DNA from: Kutzneria sp. CA-103260
Lineage (GTDB): Bacteria; Actinomycetota; Actinomycetes; Mycobacteriales; Pseudonocardiaceae
Length of the DNA: 64,000 bases
Direction of reading: 5' to 3'
Assembly: GCF_018263855.1 (NCBI RefSeq)
Contig: NZ_CP073318.1
Span: forward strand, 2,108,001-2,172,000
Of the stretch, positions 8,705 to 17,634 are shown piece after piece. A program made the position numbers and the translations under genes. The notes beneath the pieces are model-generated. The model was not told the DNA's origin. It worked only from the letters and a program-made list of their open reading frames with translations, and did not search any database. Positions within the stretch are counted from its first letter, which is position 1; every line of letters begins with the position of its first letter.

Positions 8705-9227
8705 CGTGCACGAGATCCTGCGGATGCGCCGTGAGGTGGCGGAGTGGATCCGCACGGCGAAGCACTCCGACCAGTGGTCCCGCCGGCGAAGCCTGGCCGC
8801 GTTGCGGCGGCGGCTGGCCCGCTGGGTCGAGGCCGGCGAGACCTGGATGGTGGACGACGACGGATCGCCGGTCGGGACGATGACCGTCAACTCGTTCACC
8901 GGCAAGAGGTTGTGGGCCCCGGAGGAGACCGACAGCGCGCTGTTCTGCCACAGCATGATGACGGACCGCTCGCTTGCCGGCCAGGGCATCGGCGTGGAGC
9001 TGCTCGACTTCGCCTGCCAACTCGCCCAGCGCCGGGGCAAGCCGTGGCTGCGCATCGACGCTTGGACGACCAACACCTCGCTGCACCGCTACTACCTGCG
9101 ACACGGTTTCCGGCACGTCCGCACCATGCCCGAGCGGCGGACCGGCTCCGCCGCGCTGTTCGAGCGGCCATCCGAGGTCCGCACCGGAACCGGGATGTTC
9201 ACCCTCGACTCGTGGGTCGCAGGCTGA
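8676..9227 (+). CDS. GNAT-family N-acetyltransferase
   Basis: A 183-residue GCN5-related acetyltransferase starting MILRPATADDV. The acetyl-CoA binding stretch is RSLAGQGIGVELLDFACQLA (the RxxGxG/A pattern), followed by LRIDAWTTNTSLHRYYLRHGF, which is the usual motif B. The ATG has an AGGAGGG ribosome site 8 bp upstream and overlaps the end of the ABC-type gene by 29 bp, so it is the third gene of the operon. The acyl acceptor is unknown; the context of a membrane exporter might mean modification of an exported small molecule or resistance, but that is inference only. Confidence 0.88.
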   Translation: MILRPATADDVHEILRMRREVAEWIRTAKHSDQWSRRRSLAALRRRLARWVEAGETWMVDDDGSPVGTMTVNSFTGKRLWAPEETDSALFCHSMMTDRSLAGQGIGVELLDFACQLAQRRGKPWLRIDAWTTNTSLHRYYLRHGFRHVRTMPERRTGSAALFERPSEVRTGTGMFTLDSWVAG

Positions 9228-9238
9228 GCGCCGGACGG

Positions 9239-10579
9239 TCAGCTGGCCCGGCCGCGCAGCACGTGGAGCAGGGCGACGATCGTGGCTCGTGTCCCGGGCG
9301 GCAGTGTCGCCGCCGGGGACGTGCCCGGTGCGTCGAGCGGTATACGGACCCGTAGCGCGCCGGGCAGGCTCCGGAAATGCAGCGGAGGCGCGAACCGCAT
9401 CGCCTCGCCGTCGACGCTCGCCTCGATCGGGGATCGCCCGGAGCCCACCGTGAACTCCGGCGCCGACCACGACCGGTAGCCGGGGAAACGTGAGATCCGG
9501 CCGGCCAGCTCGGCCGAGATCAGCGCCGGCACCTCGGCGGCCTGGTTCACCGTCACAGTGACGATGCCGAGGGTTCCGGCGTCAAGGCGTGCCCGGGTGC
9601 CGAATCCGCTCAGGTGCTCGAGTCGGTACGGGTCGTTGGAGACGAGCAGCACATCGGCCGATTCGCGACGGGTTCCGTCGGGCAGGGCGAATCGCAGGTC
9701 CGGGCGTTGCGCGTTCGGGCCGAGCAGATCGGGCAGTTGCCGGACCACCGTCGCCGCCTTGGCGTCGCGGTAGGCGGGCGACTGGACAACGGTCGCGTAG
9801 ATCCCGAGCGAGACGTTGTTGACGAAGACCCGCCCGTTGAGCTCGGCCAGGTCGACGCGCCGTTCGACGGCGTCGCCGAACGCGGCGAGTGCCGCGGGCA
9901 CGTCGTCGCGGTCCAGCCCGAGGTCGAGCGCGAAGTGGTTGCGGGTGCCCGCCGGGACACAGACGAACGCCACACCGTGCTGGCGGGCCACGTCGGCGAC
10001 CAATGCCTGGGATCCGTCGCCACCGGCCATCCCGAGCACGTCCGCACCGTTCGCGACCGCTTGTTCGGCCAGCGTCCGCAGGTCGTCGCCTGGCCGCAGT
10101 TCGATGGGCTCGACCCCGAGGGCGCGGGCCTTGTCGGCCAGGCCGAACCGGGTGGCCTTCCCGGCGCCGGAGCGCGGATTCGTCAGCAGGACGCCGTGAC
10201 GCGCCGGCCCGGTCCGGCTGGCGGCACTGGCGGGTGCGTGCCCCAATGCCGCCCTGGCCGCGCCCGCGGACAACACGACCAGGGCGGCCGACACCAGGAA
10301 CCACAGGTACGCACGCAGATCCGGCATGGCCGCGGTGGCGGTCAGTGCGAGCACGGCGATCACGGCGGCCGGAATGCGGCGCCATCCCCGGCGGACCAGT
10401 GCCGCCCACGCGGCCGCGACCGCGCAGCCGACGAGCAGGACGGCGGCGATCAACTCGAGCGGATCCCGCAGCAGCAAGAAAACCGTGAGGACGAGTGGCG
10501 CGGCGCCGGTGGCCAGCGCGGCGAGCGCGAAGACCCGCCGTGCCGTAGGGGAGCGAACTGCATGCCAGGTCATCACCAT
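9239..10579 (-). CDS. Diacylglycerol-kinase-like lipid kinase with membrane helices
   Basis: A 446-residue protein. The first ~120 residues hold about four hydrophobic helices; the rest is a DAGK catalytic domain: LLTNPRSGAGKATRF opens it, GMAGGDGSQALVADVA carries the GGDG nucleotide loop, and FVCVPAGTRNHFALDLGL is the family's conserved Gly/Asn-rich strand. It likely phosphorylates a lipid (diacylglycerol or a related lipid) at the membrane. The ATG at 10579 (MVMTW) is taken instead of the much longer upstream open frame, whose extension is Pro/Arg-rich shadow. It faces the GNAT gene tail to tail with an 11-bp gap. Confidence 0.88.
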   Translation of the reverse strand: MVMTWHAVRSPTARRVFALAALATGAAPLVLTVFLLLRDPLELIAAVLLVGCAVAAAWAALVRRGWRRIPAAVIAVLALTATAAMPDLRAYLWFLVSAALVVLSAGAARAALGHAPASAASRTGPARHGVLLTNPRSGAGKATRFGLADKARALGVEPIELRPGDDLRTLAEQAVANGADVLGMAGGDGSQALVADVARQHGVAFVCVPAGTRNHFALDLGLDRDDVPAALAAFGDAVERRVDLAELNGRVFVNNVSLGIYATVVQSPAYRDAKAATVVRQLPDLLGPNAQRPDLRFALPDGTRRESADVLLVSNDPYRLEHLSGFGTRARLDAGTLGIVTVTVNQAAEVPALISAELAGRISRFPGYRSWSAPEFTVGSGRSPIEASVDGEAMRFAPPLHFRSLPGALRVRIPLDAPGTSPAATLPPGTRATIVALLHVLRGRAS

Positions 10580-10787
10580 CACCCTCCTGCCGGCGGCCAA
10601 CACTGTCTCTGAGCCCGCTACGGCGGGCTTCACCCCGCGCGGGTGAGGTTTCAGAGCTTGTCTCACGTGGTTTCGCCGCTGGGATGCTGATCGTGTTCGT
10701 TGTCCTGCGCCGGCGACCGCGCGAGGCGTCTGATTCACCCGGCCGGGATGAGCAGAGGGGCGGTGCCGCCGCCCTAACGTCGCGCAC

Positions 10788-11549
10788 ATGGAGGAGCCCT
10801 GGGGCCCGACGATCTCACCGGGCGGCGCGGAACCGTTGGCGGCATTCCTGTCATGGACGGTGGCCGCGCCGCCCGGACCACCGCCGAGCGAAAGGGGTGG
10901 GCGGACGTGCCCCGTGCTGTCCGGTGACCGGCCCGGTCCGGACGAAGCGGTTCCTGGTGGCATACCGCTTGAGGAGTGGGCGCGGTCGACAGCGGGTCGG
11001 CTGCTGGCGGGGCTGCCGCGGAGATGGGCGCACAGCCAGGGAGTGGGACACAAGGCCGAAAGAGTCGCCCTCGCCGTTGAACCTGTGGACCGGCCGGTGC
11101 TGATCGCCGCGGCCTGGTTGCATGACATCGGATATGCCGGCGTGGCGAGAAGGAGCGGGCTGCACCAGCTTGACGGCGCGCGTTACCTCGCTGCGCTCGG
11201 TGTCCCCGGTCGGGTGTGCGGACTGGTCGCCCACCATTCGGGAGCGGCGTCGGTGGCAGCGCTGGTGGGCCTCGGTCCCCAGCTCGCGGAGTTCCCGGAG
11301 GAACGCGGCCCGGTCCGGGACGCGCTGTGGTACTGCGACCTGACCACGAGCCCCGACGGCCGGCCCGTCTCGTTACGGACTCGGACGGCGGAGTTGCGCG
11401 CACGGCGGGGTCCGGACGATCCCGTGGTGCGGGCCCTCACGGACAACGGCGCGGAGCGGGAGAGGGCGGTTCGCCGGACCGAGTCGCTGTTGCTCCCGGT
11501 CCTTTCCGGCCAGAACGGGGACGCGGGACATGGCCGACGACACGGCTGA
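10788..11549 (+). CDS. HD-domain metal-dependent phosphohydrolase
   Basis: A 253-residue protein with an HD domain from about residue 75: WAHSQGVGHKAERVA supplies the first His, AAAWLHDIGYAG is the HD motif, and VAHHSGAA adds the later His. Such proteins hydrolyse phosphate esters of nucleotides or related compounds, with no specific substrate visible here. The first ~65 residues are Pro/Gly-rich and may not be part of the true protein, so the start could lie further in. Its 3' end overlaps the start of the small membrane protein gene by 20 bp. Confidence 0.78.
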   Translation: MEEPWGPTISPGGAEPLAAFLSWTVAAPPGPPPSERGGRTCPVLSGDRPGPDEAVPGGIPLEEWARSTAGRLLAGLPRRWAHSQGVGHKAERVALAVEPVDRPVLIAAAWLHDIGYAGVARRSGLHQLDGARYLAALGVPGRVCGLVAHHSGAASVAALVGLGPQLAEFPEERGPVRDALWYCDLTTSPDGRPVSLRTRTAELRARRGPDDPVVRALTDNGAERERAVRRTESLLLPVLSGQNGDAGHGRRHG

Positions 11550-12030
11550 ACGGACCGCCGGGCGGCGCCGGGCTTCGGGAATCTACGGGGCGATCGTCAC
11601 CGCGGCCATCCTGACCGCGGCGGGCGGGCAGCTGCCGACCGTACCCCTTGCGATCGCGGTCGTGGTCACGCTCCTGGTCTACTGGACAGCCGAGGAATAC
11701 GCGGAACTGCTGGGCGGCCATGTCCGCGACGGCAAGTTCCCCGACATGGCCCAGATCGTCGCCGAGCTGCGCGCCACCTGGCCCATGGTGACGGCCTCCT
11801 ACGTCCCGCTCGCCACGCTGCTGCTGGCCCGGCTGGCCGGCGCCTCACCGGTGACCGCGGCCAACGTCGGGCTGGCCGCGGCGGTGTTGCTGCTGGTGTA
11901 CCACTCGTGGTCGGCGGCGCGGGCCGCCCGGCTGCGCGGACCGACGCTGGTCGTGGCGACCTGTGCGGCCGGGCTGCTCGGCGTCGTCATGATCCTGATG
12001 AAGAACCTCGTTCTGGTTCACCTGCACTGA
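11530..12030 (+). CDS. Small integral membrane protein, unknown function
   Basis: A 166-residue protein with four or five hydrophobic helices (about 18-35, 40-57, 90-108, 114-130, 140-162) and a charged cytoplasmic loop WTAEEYAELLGGHVRDGKF between the second and third. I do not recognise a family. The ATG overlaps the HD-domain gene, so they are likely co-transcribed. The 3' end overlaps the 3' end of the SulP gene on the other strand by 44 bp, an unusually long tail-to-tail overlap. Confidence 0.72.
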   Translation: MADDTAERTAGRRRASGIYGAIVTAAILTAAGGQLPTVPLAIAVVVTLLVYWTAEEYAELLGGHVRDGKFPDMAQIVAELRATWPMVTASYVPLATLLLARLAGASPVTAANVGLAAAVLLLVYHSWSAARAARLRGPTLVVATCAAGLLGVVMILMKNLVLVHLH

Positions 12031-13723
12031 AGGGAACCCAGTCGGTGTTCCGCTCGTCGCGGAACGCGGCCACGGCGGAGTCGATGGTGGGGTAGAAATG
12101 GTCCGGATCAAGGGTACGGGTCAGCTCGAAGCGGTCGATCTTGCGCCGCACCGGGTCCTTCAACTCGGCGAACACCAGCTGGGTGCCGTGCTTGTCGAGC
12201 TCGTCGTCGAGGTCGCGGAGCATGTCGGCCGCGGTGGCGTCCACATCGGTCACCGGCTCGGCGGCCACGACGATCCAGTGGGGTGCGGGACTCGTCGTCG
12301 CCAGCCGGCGGATCTCGTCGCGGAAGGTCCTGGCGTTGGCGAACATCAGCGGCGCGTCGAACCGGAAGATCACCAGGCCGGGCAACCGGAGCGCCTCCGG
12401 GTAGGAGCGGACGTCGTGGAATCCGGGCAGGTTCTCGACCTTGCCGAGCACCGTCTGGTAAGGCAGCCACGCGTGCCGGAACACGTTCAGGATCGACAGG
12501 ACCACCGCGATCGCGATTCCGGGCAGCACACCGAGCAGGGCGACTCCGGCCAGTGCGGCGACCGACAGCAGGAACTCGGTCCGCCGCTGCCGCCACAGCC
12601 GCGCCGTCGCCGGCACGTCGGCCAACGACAGCGCCGCGGTGATCACGATCGCGGCGAGCACGGGCTGGGGAAGGTTCCGGAACAGTCCGGGTGCGACCAC
12701 GATCATCACCGTGATCAGCACGGCGCCGACGACTCCGGCCAGCTGGGTCCGCGCCCCGGCCTGCTGGGCGACCGCGGTTCGCGAACCACTGGTGCTGACC
12801 GGAAAACCCTGGAAGAGACCGGCCGCCAGGTTCGCCACGCCGATGCCGGTCATCTCCCGGTTGCCGTGGATCTCCTGTCCGGTGCGCACGGCGAACGCCG
12901 AGGCCGTGGAGATCGTGTCGGCCAGCGACACGACCGCGATGCCCAGCGCTCCGGCGAACAGCGGCGCCAGATCGGCCAGCCGCACATCCGGGATGGTCAG
13001 CGGTGGAAAGCCGCCCGGCAGGACGCCGACCAGCGCCACGCCGCGCGCCGCCAGGTCGAACAGCGTGGCCGCGGCGATGGCGAGCACGACGACGACCAGG
13101 ACCGCGGGAATCTTGCGCACCCAGCGTTGCAGCACCAGGATCGTCGCGATACCGCCGACTCCCACCGCGGCGGCCGCGCCGACCACCTGGCCGCCGGCGA
13201 TTCCCCGCACCACAGCGCCGATCTCGGCGATGAGGCCGGTCGCGTCGACGCTGAACCCGCACAACTTGGGCAACTGGCCCACCACGATGGTCAGCGCCAG
13301 CCCGTTGAGGTATCCGATCATCGTGGGCTTGGAGATGAGATCGGCGATGAAACCGAGTTTGGCGACCGCGGCGAGGATCATGACGGCCGCGACCAGGATC
13401 GCCAGCATCGACGCGAGCGCGACGGCACGAGCCGGGTCGCCGTGCGCCGCGACCAGCGGCAGGATCGTCGCGGCGATCATCGGCCCGAGCGCGGAATCCG
13501 GCCCCAGCACGAGGATCCGCGACGGCCCGAACGCCGCGTAGCCCAGCAGGCACAGGATGGACGTGTACAACCCGGTGATCGCGGGCAGTCCGGCCAGTTG
13601 CGCGTAGGCCATGCCCTGTGGCACCAGCAGCGTGGTGAGGACGACACCCGCGACGACGTCCTTGGCCAGCCAGCCGCGACGGTAGGACCTGATCTGCCGC
13701 AGACCGGGGATCCACTGGGACAT
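11987..13723 (-). CDS. SulP-family anion transporter with STAS domain
   Basis: A 578-residue permease. The N-terminal two thirds are membrane helices with the family hallmark LTTLLVPQGMAYAQLAGLP near residue 35 and GLYTSILCLLGYAAFGPS after it; the C-terminal ~110 residues form a cytoplasmic STAS domain (VIFRFDAPLMFANARTFRDE). SulP proteins move sulfate, bicarbonate or other anions, usually by symport or exchange; the substrate cannot be read from sequence. The ATG at 13723 (MSQWIPGLRQ) fits family N-termini. It is divergent from the PPK2 gene across 163 bp, which must hold both promoters. Confidence 0.92.
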   Translation of the reverse strand: MSQWIPGLRQIRSYRRGWLAKDVVAGVVLTTLLVPQGMAYAQLAGLPAITGLYTSILCLLGYAAFGPSRILVLGPDSALGPMIAATILPLVAAHGDPARAVALASMLAILVAAVMILAAVAKLGFIADLISKPTMIGYLNGLALTIVVGQLPKLCGFSVDATGLIAEIGAVVRGIAGGQVVGAAAAVGVGGIATILVLQRWVRKIPAVLVVVVLAIAAATLFDLAARGVALVGVLPGGFPPLTIPDVRLADLAPLFAGALGIAVVSLADTISTASAFAVRTGQEIHGNREMTGIGVANLAAGLFQGFPVSTSGSRTAVAQQAGARTQLAGVVGAVLITVMIVVAPGLFRNLPQPVLAAIVITAALSLADVPATARLWRQRRTEFLLSVAALAGVALLGVLPGIAIAVVLSILNVFRHAWLPYQTVLGKVENLPGFHDVRSYPEALRLPGLVIFRFDAPLMFANARTFRDEIRRLATTSPAPHWIVVAAEPVTDVDATAADMLRDLDDELDKHGTQLVFAELKDPVRRKIDRFELTRTLDPDHFYPTIDSAVAAFRDERNTDWVPFSAGEPERGSSSGS

Positions 13724-13886
13724 GGCGCCAAATCCCTTCTGCGGGTGGGGCGGTGCCTGCGATGGTAGCCGGGGCGCGGACAGCCGTCCCGGGGAGCTTG
13801 TCCTCAGTGGAGGAGACGAAAGACCCTCGACACAACGGAAAAATCTGCCGAGCCTCGACCGGGGGCCGGAACCGAGGAGGCGTCGC

Positions 13887-14822
13887 ATGAACGACGTACG
13901 GGCCAAGCGGATAGCCGACTTCATCGGGCCGCTGCGCGTCGAGCCGGACTCGAAAGTGAGGCTGGCCAAGGACTTCGACCCCGCCTTCAAGGCCGGGGTC
14001 ACGAAGAAGCGGGACGGCCGCGAGCTGTTGCGGGTCGGGGTCGAACTGCTCGCCGAGTACCAGCGCAGGCTGGCCGCGGAGAAGACCCACGGGGTGCTGT
14101 TGTGCCTGCAGGCGCTCGATGCCGGTGGCAAGGACGGCACGATCCGGCACGTGATGAGCGGCGTCAACCCGCAGGGCGTGAAGGTGAGCAGCTTCAAGGT
14201 CCCCTCGGCCACCGAGCTCGACCACGACTACCTGTGGCGCTACGCGTGCCAGCTGCCCGCCCGCGGCGAGATCGGGATCTTCAACCGGTCGCACTACGAG
14301 GAGGTCCTCGTGGTCCGGGTGCATCCGGAGAACCTGGGCCGGCAGCGCCTTCCCGCCTCGTCCGTGGGCAAGAACGTCTGGACCCGGCGGTTCCGCGAGA
14401 TCAACGACTGGGAGCGGTACCTGACCGACAACGGATTCGTCGTGGTGAAGCTCTTCCTCAACCTGTCCTGGGAGGAACAGCGTGCGCGGTTCCTGAAACG
14501 GATCGACGTGCCCGAGCGGAACTGGAAGTTCTCCGCCGCCGACATCCGGGAACGGCGGTTCTGGAAGGACTACCAGCACGCGTTCGCCGAGATGCTGTCG
14601 GCCACGAGCAAACCCTGGGCGCCGTGGTACGTGATCCCGGCGGACCGGAAGTGGTTCGCACGCCTGTGCGCCGGTGCGGTTCTGGCGCACACGCTGTTGG
14701 AACTCGATCCCCAGTACCCGCGCGTGAGCGACGAGGCGCGTGACGAGCTGTCGAAGGCCAGGACGGAGCTCGAGGCCGAACAGGGACCTCCCGCGCCGGC
14801 CGGCGGTTCACGCCGAGCCTGA
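13887..14822 (+). CDS. ppk2: Polyphosphate kinase 2 (PPK2 family)
   Basis: A 311-residue protein with all PPK2 hallmarks: the Walker-A-like QALDAGGKDGTIRHVMSG, the lid-region SHYEEVLVVRVHP preceded by FNR, the WERYLTDNGFVVVKLFL strand and WKFSAADIRER. It transfers phosphate between polyphosphate and nucleotides, most likely phosphorylating ADP/AMP (or GDP) at polyP expense. Length fits a single-domain class I enzyme. ATG has a GAGGAGG site. The P-type ATPase starts 14 bp downstream, so the two probably form an operon; the region looks like a stress/energy block. Nucleotide preference is not readable. Confidence 0.93.
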   Translation: MNDVRAKRIADFIGPLRVEPDSKVRLAKDFDPAFKAGVTKKRDGRELLRVGVELLAEYQRRLAAEKTHGVLLCLQALDAGGKDGTIRHVMSGVNPQGVKVSSFKVPSATELDHDYLWRYACQLPARGEIGIFNRSHYEEVLVVRVHPENLGRQRLPASSVGKNVWTRRFREINDWERYLTDNGFVVVKLFLNLSWEEQRARFLKRIDVPERNWKFSAADIRERRFWKDYQHAFAEMLSATSKPWAPWYVIPADRKWFARLCAGAVLAHTLLELDPQYPRVSDEARDELSKARTELEAEQGPPAPAGGSRRA

Positions 14823-14836
14823 GAAGAGGTGACGAG

Positions 14837-17545
14837 ATGACGCGACGTTTCGACGTCCCGGTGTCGGCCGGACCGTGGTACGCCCGCACCGCCGAGGAGA
14901 CCACTGCCGCGTTCGGTGTCGATCCGGCCCGCGGGCTGTCCGCGGCCCGCGCGGCGGAGTTGTTGCGCGCCAACGGCCCCAACGCGTTGCCGGAGGAGAA
15001 ACCACGGCCCGGCTGGCTGCGGTTCCTCGAGGAGTACCGCAGCTACATGCAGATCATTCTGGTCGTCGCCGCGGTGGTCTCGCTGGCGATCCAGCAATGG
15101 ACCACGGCGATCCTGCTGGCGGTCCTGACCGTGCTGAACGCGGTTGTTGGACTGCGGCAGCAGGGCAAGGCCGACAGCGCGATGAACGCGCTGCGGTCGA
15201 TGATGAAGGCGACGGCCAGGGTGCGTCGGGACGGGGCGGAGGCGGTCGTCCCGGCGGAGGAGCTCGTCGTGGGCGACATCGTGCTGCTCGCGGCCGGCGA
15301 TGAGGTCCCCGCGGACGGGCGGATCCTGAGCGCCAGTTCGCTGCAGATCGACGAGTCGGCGCTGACCGGCGAGAGTGTGCCCGCGGCCAAGAGCGCGCAG
15401 CCGCTCCCGGTTGTCCGGCTCGGTCCGGGGGACCAGGTGAACATGGCGTTCATGCACACCCCCGTCACCCACGGCAGCGGCACGATGGTCGTCACCGCGA
15501 CCGGTTCCGCCACGGAGCTGGGCCGGATCTCCGGGATGCTGGCGGCCACGCCGCCGGAGCAGTCACCGCTGACCCGCGAGCTCGACCGGCTCACCCTGTG
15601 GATCGCCGCCGCCGCGGGGCTGACCATGATCGTGATGTTCGTGCTCGGGCTCAGCCGGGGGCAGACCTGGGACGCGCTGTTCGTCGGCGCGGTCTCGCTG
15701 GCGATCGCGGCGATCCCGGAGGCCCTGCCGACCGTCACCCAGACCATCCTCTCGCTCGGCGGCGTGGACCTGGCCCAGCGCAACGCGATCGTGAAGGACC
15801 TGCCCTCGGTGGAGACGCTCGGGTTCACCTCGGCGATCAACTCCGACAAGACCGGCACCCTCACGATGAACCAGATGACCGCGGTCGAGGTCGTGGACCC
15901 CACCGATCGCTACACGATCTCCGGCAGCGGGTACGACCTGGCGGGCAGCGTGCATCGCGTGGCCGGGGCCACGGACACGATCGAGGACGCCATCCTGCCC
16001 TACCTGCTGGCCAGCGACGCGAAGCTCGTCGAGGGAAAGGTCGTCGGCGATCCCACGGAGGGGGCCTTGCTCGTGTTGGGGCACAAGGCCGGCATCGACG
16101 TCGAGGCCACTCGCGCGGCGTTTCCCCGGCTGGCCACCCTGCCCTTCGACCCGACCTACAAGCTGATGGCGACGTTCCACCAGGCCCAGGACGACTCGGG
16201 GCGCCCGGTCGTCCGCTGCTTCGTCAAGGGCGCGGCCCCGGCCGTGCTGTCCAGGGCGGCCTCCGCCCTGGCCGGTGAGAAAACCGTTCCATGGGACCGG
16301 GACCTGTCCGCTGGCGCCCAGGCGCACCTGGAGCGGATGGAGGGCGAGGGCAAACGCGTGATGGCCGCCGCCACGCGGGACATCGACCCCGAAGGATTCG
16401 ACCCGCACGGCGACCTGCTCGGTCATGTCACCGGGCTGCGGGTCACGAGCCTGGTGGGCATGGTCGATCCGCCGAGGGACACCTCGAAGGCGGCGGTCGC
16501 CAGCGCGCAGCAGGCGCACATCCGCGTCCGCATGGTGACCGGGGACGACGTCATCACCGGCGCCGCGATCGCCGAGCAGCTCGGCATCACCGGCGACGCC
16601 ATGCTCGGCGCCGACTTCGCCGCCCTGCCCGAGGCCGAGCGGCTGGCTCGCATCGACGGGATCGGTGTGCTGGGCCGGGTCGCCCCCGAGGACAAGGTGT
16701 TGCTGGCCGAGACGCTGAAGAAGAAGGGCGATGTGGTCGCGATGACCGGCGACGGCGTCAACGACGCCCCGGCCATCAAGGCCGCCGACATCGGCATCGC
16801 GATGGGCAGCGGCACCGAGGTGGCCAAGAACGCCGGCCGGATGGTGCTGTCCGACGACAACTTCGCCACCATCGTGTTCGCGGTCGAGCAGGGTCGCAAG
16901 ATCTACGACAACCTCACCAAGTACATCCGGTTCGTTCTCGTCCTGCTGGTCGTGTTCGTGCTGACCTTTCTCGGGGCGGCGCTGTTCGACATCGCGGCCG
17001 GGGAACCGTTCCACCCCGGGCAGGTGTTGTGGATCCACTTCGTCGTCAACGCGGCCTTCGGTTTCGCGCTCGGGTTCGACCGGGAGAGCCCCGGCCTCAT
17101 GGCCCGCGCCCCGCGTGCCCGTGGCGCCTCGGTCGTGAGCAACGCGGTGATGGTGACGGTCGGCGCGGCCGGCCTGGTGATCAGTGCGATGCTGCTCGCG
17201 GTCCTGTACCTGGGCGAGTCCCGCTTCGGCGATCCACGTGTCGCCAACACGATCGCGTTCACCACGTTCGCGCTGTGCCTCATCGTGGCCGCCCTCGAAT
17301 GCCGCAGCGAGACCGCGTCCGTGCTGACGACGGACACGTTCGACAGCAAGCAGCTGAACTGGGTGGTGCTCGGCGAGTTCGTCCTCGCGGTGCTGGTGAC
17401 GCAGATGGACGGGTTCCAGCGACTGCTCGGCACCACCGAGCTGAACGTGCTGCAGTTCGGCTGGGCGATGGTGCCGCCGGTGGTGCTGCTGGCGGTGTGG
17501 GAACTGGGCAAACTGGCGGCCCGCGAATGGTCCCGTCGAACGTGA
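14837..17545 (+). CDS. Cation-transporting P-type ATPase (P2-type, Ca2+/Mn2+-like)
   Basis: A 902-residue membrane ATPase. Visible signatures: actuator TGES in ALTGESVPAAKS, the ion-site helix PEALP in IAAIPEALPTV, the phosphorylation motif DKTGTLT with the catalytic Asp, and the hinge GDGVNDAPA. The N-terminal cation-ATPase domain and a C-terminal six-helix block are complete. PEALP/PEGLP-type membrane helix 4 is found in P2A Ca/Mn pumps of the SPCA/SERCA style, so export of Ca2+ or Mn2+ is the best guess. It follows PPK2 closely. No defects seen. Confidence 0.92.
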   Translation: MTRRFDVPVSAGPWYARTAEETTAAFGVDPARGLSAARAAELLRANGPNALPEEKPRPGWLRFLEEYRSYMQIILVVAAVVSLAIQQWTTAILLAVLTVLNAVVGLRQQGKADSAMNALRSMMKATARVRRDGAEAVVPAEELVVGDIVLLAAGDEVPADGRILSASSLQIDESALTGESVPAAKSAQPLPVVRLGPGDQVNMAFMHTPVTHGSGTMVVTATGSATELGRISGMLAATPPEQSPLTRELDRLTLWIAAAAGLTMIVMFVLGLSRGQTWDALFVGAVSLAIAAIPEALPTVTQTILSLGGVDLAQRNAIVKDLPSVETLGFTSAINSDKTGTLTMNQMTAVEVVDPTDRYTISGSGYDLAGSVHRVAGATDTIEDAILPYLLASDAKLVEGKVVGDPTEGALLVLGHKAGIDVEATRAAFPRLATLPFDPTYKLMATFHQAQDDSGRPVVRCFVKGAAPAVLSRAASALAGEKTVPWDRDLSAGAQAHLERMEGEGKRVMAAATRDIDPEGFDPHGDLLGHVTGLRVTSLVGMVDPPRDTSKAAVASAQQAHIRVRMVTGDDVITGAAIAEQLGITGDAMLGADFAALPEAERLARIDGIGVLGRVAPEDKVLLAETLKKKGDVVAMTGDGVNDAPAIKAADIGIAMGSGTEVAKNAGRMVLSDDNFATIVFAVEQGRKIYDNLTKYIRFVLVLLVVFVLTFLGAALFDIAAGEPFHPGQVLWIHFVVNAAFGFALGFDRESPGLMARAPRARGASVVSNAVMVTVGAAGLVISAMLLAVLYLGESRFGDPRVANTIAFTTFALCLIVAALECRSETASVLTTDTFDSKQLNWVVLGEFVLAVLVTQMDGFQRLLGTTELNVLQFGWAMVPPVVLLAVWELGKLAAREWSRRT

Positions 17546-17634
17546 CGCGAGGGCTGTGACGCGGAGACCGACGCCACGCCGGGGACCGTATCACCCCGGG
17601 CGGATGAGGAGCTTGCCGTTGCGGGCGTGCCACA

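Noticed and set aside
6599..9076. Long minus-strand open frame (825 codons) opposite the P-loop/ABC/GNAT operon
   Set aside because: It is antisense to three genes with clear domain motifs; its composition (His/Gln/Arg-rich) is the usual shadow of high-GC coding DNA.
10612..10629. Small hairpin (agcccgc/gcgggct) upstream of the lipid kinase
   Set aside because: It lies upstream of both divergent genes, so it cannot be their terminator; arms of 7 bp are common by chance in such GC-rich DNA.
12108..14690. 860-codon minus-strand frame across SulP and PPK2 genes
   Set aside because: It runs through the divergent promoter and both real genes, has no family resemblance and has shadow-type composition.
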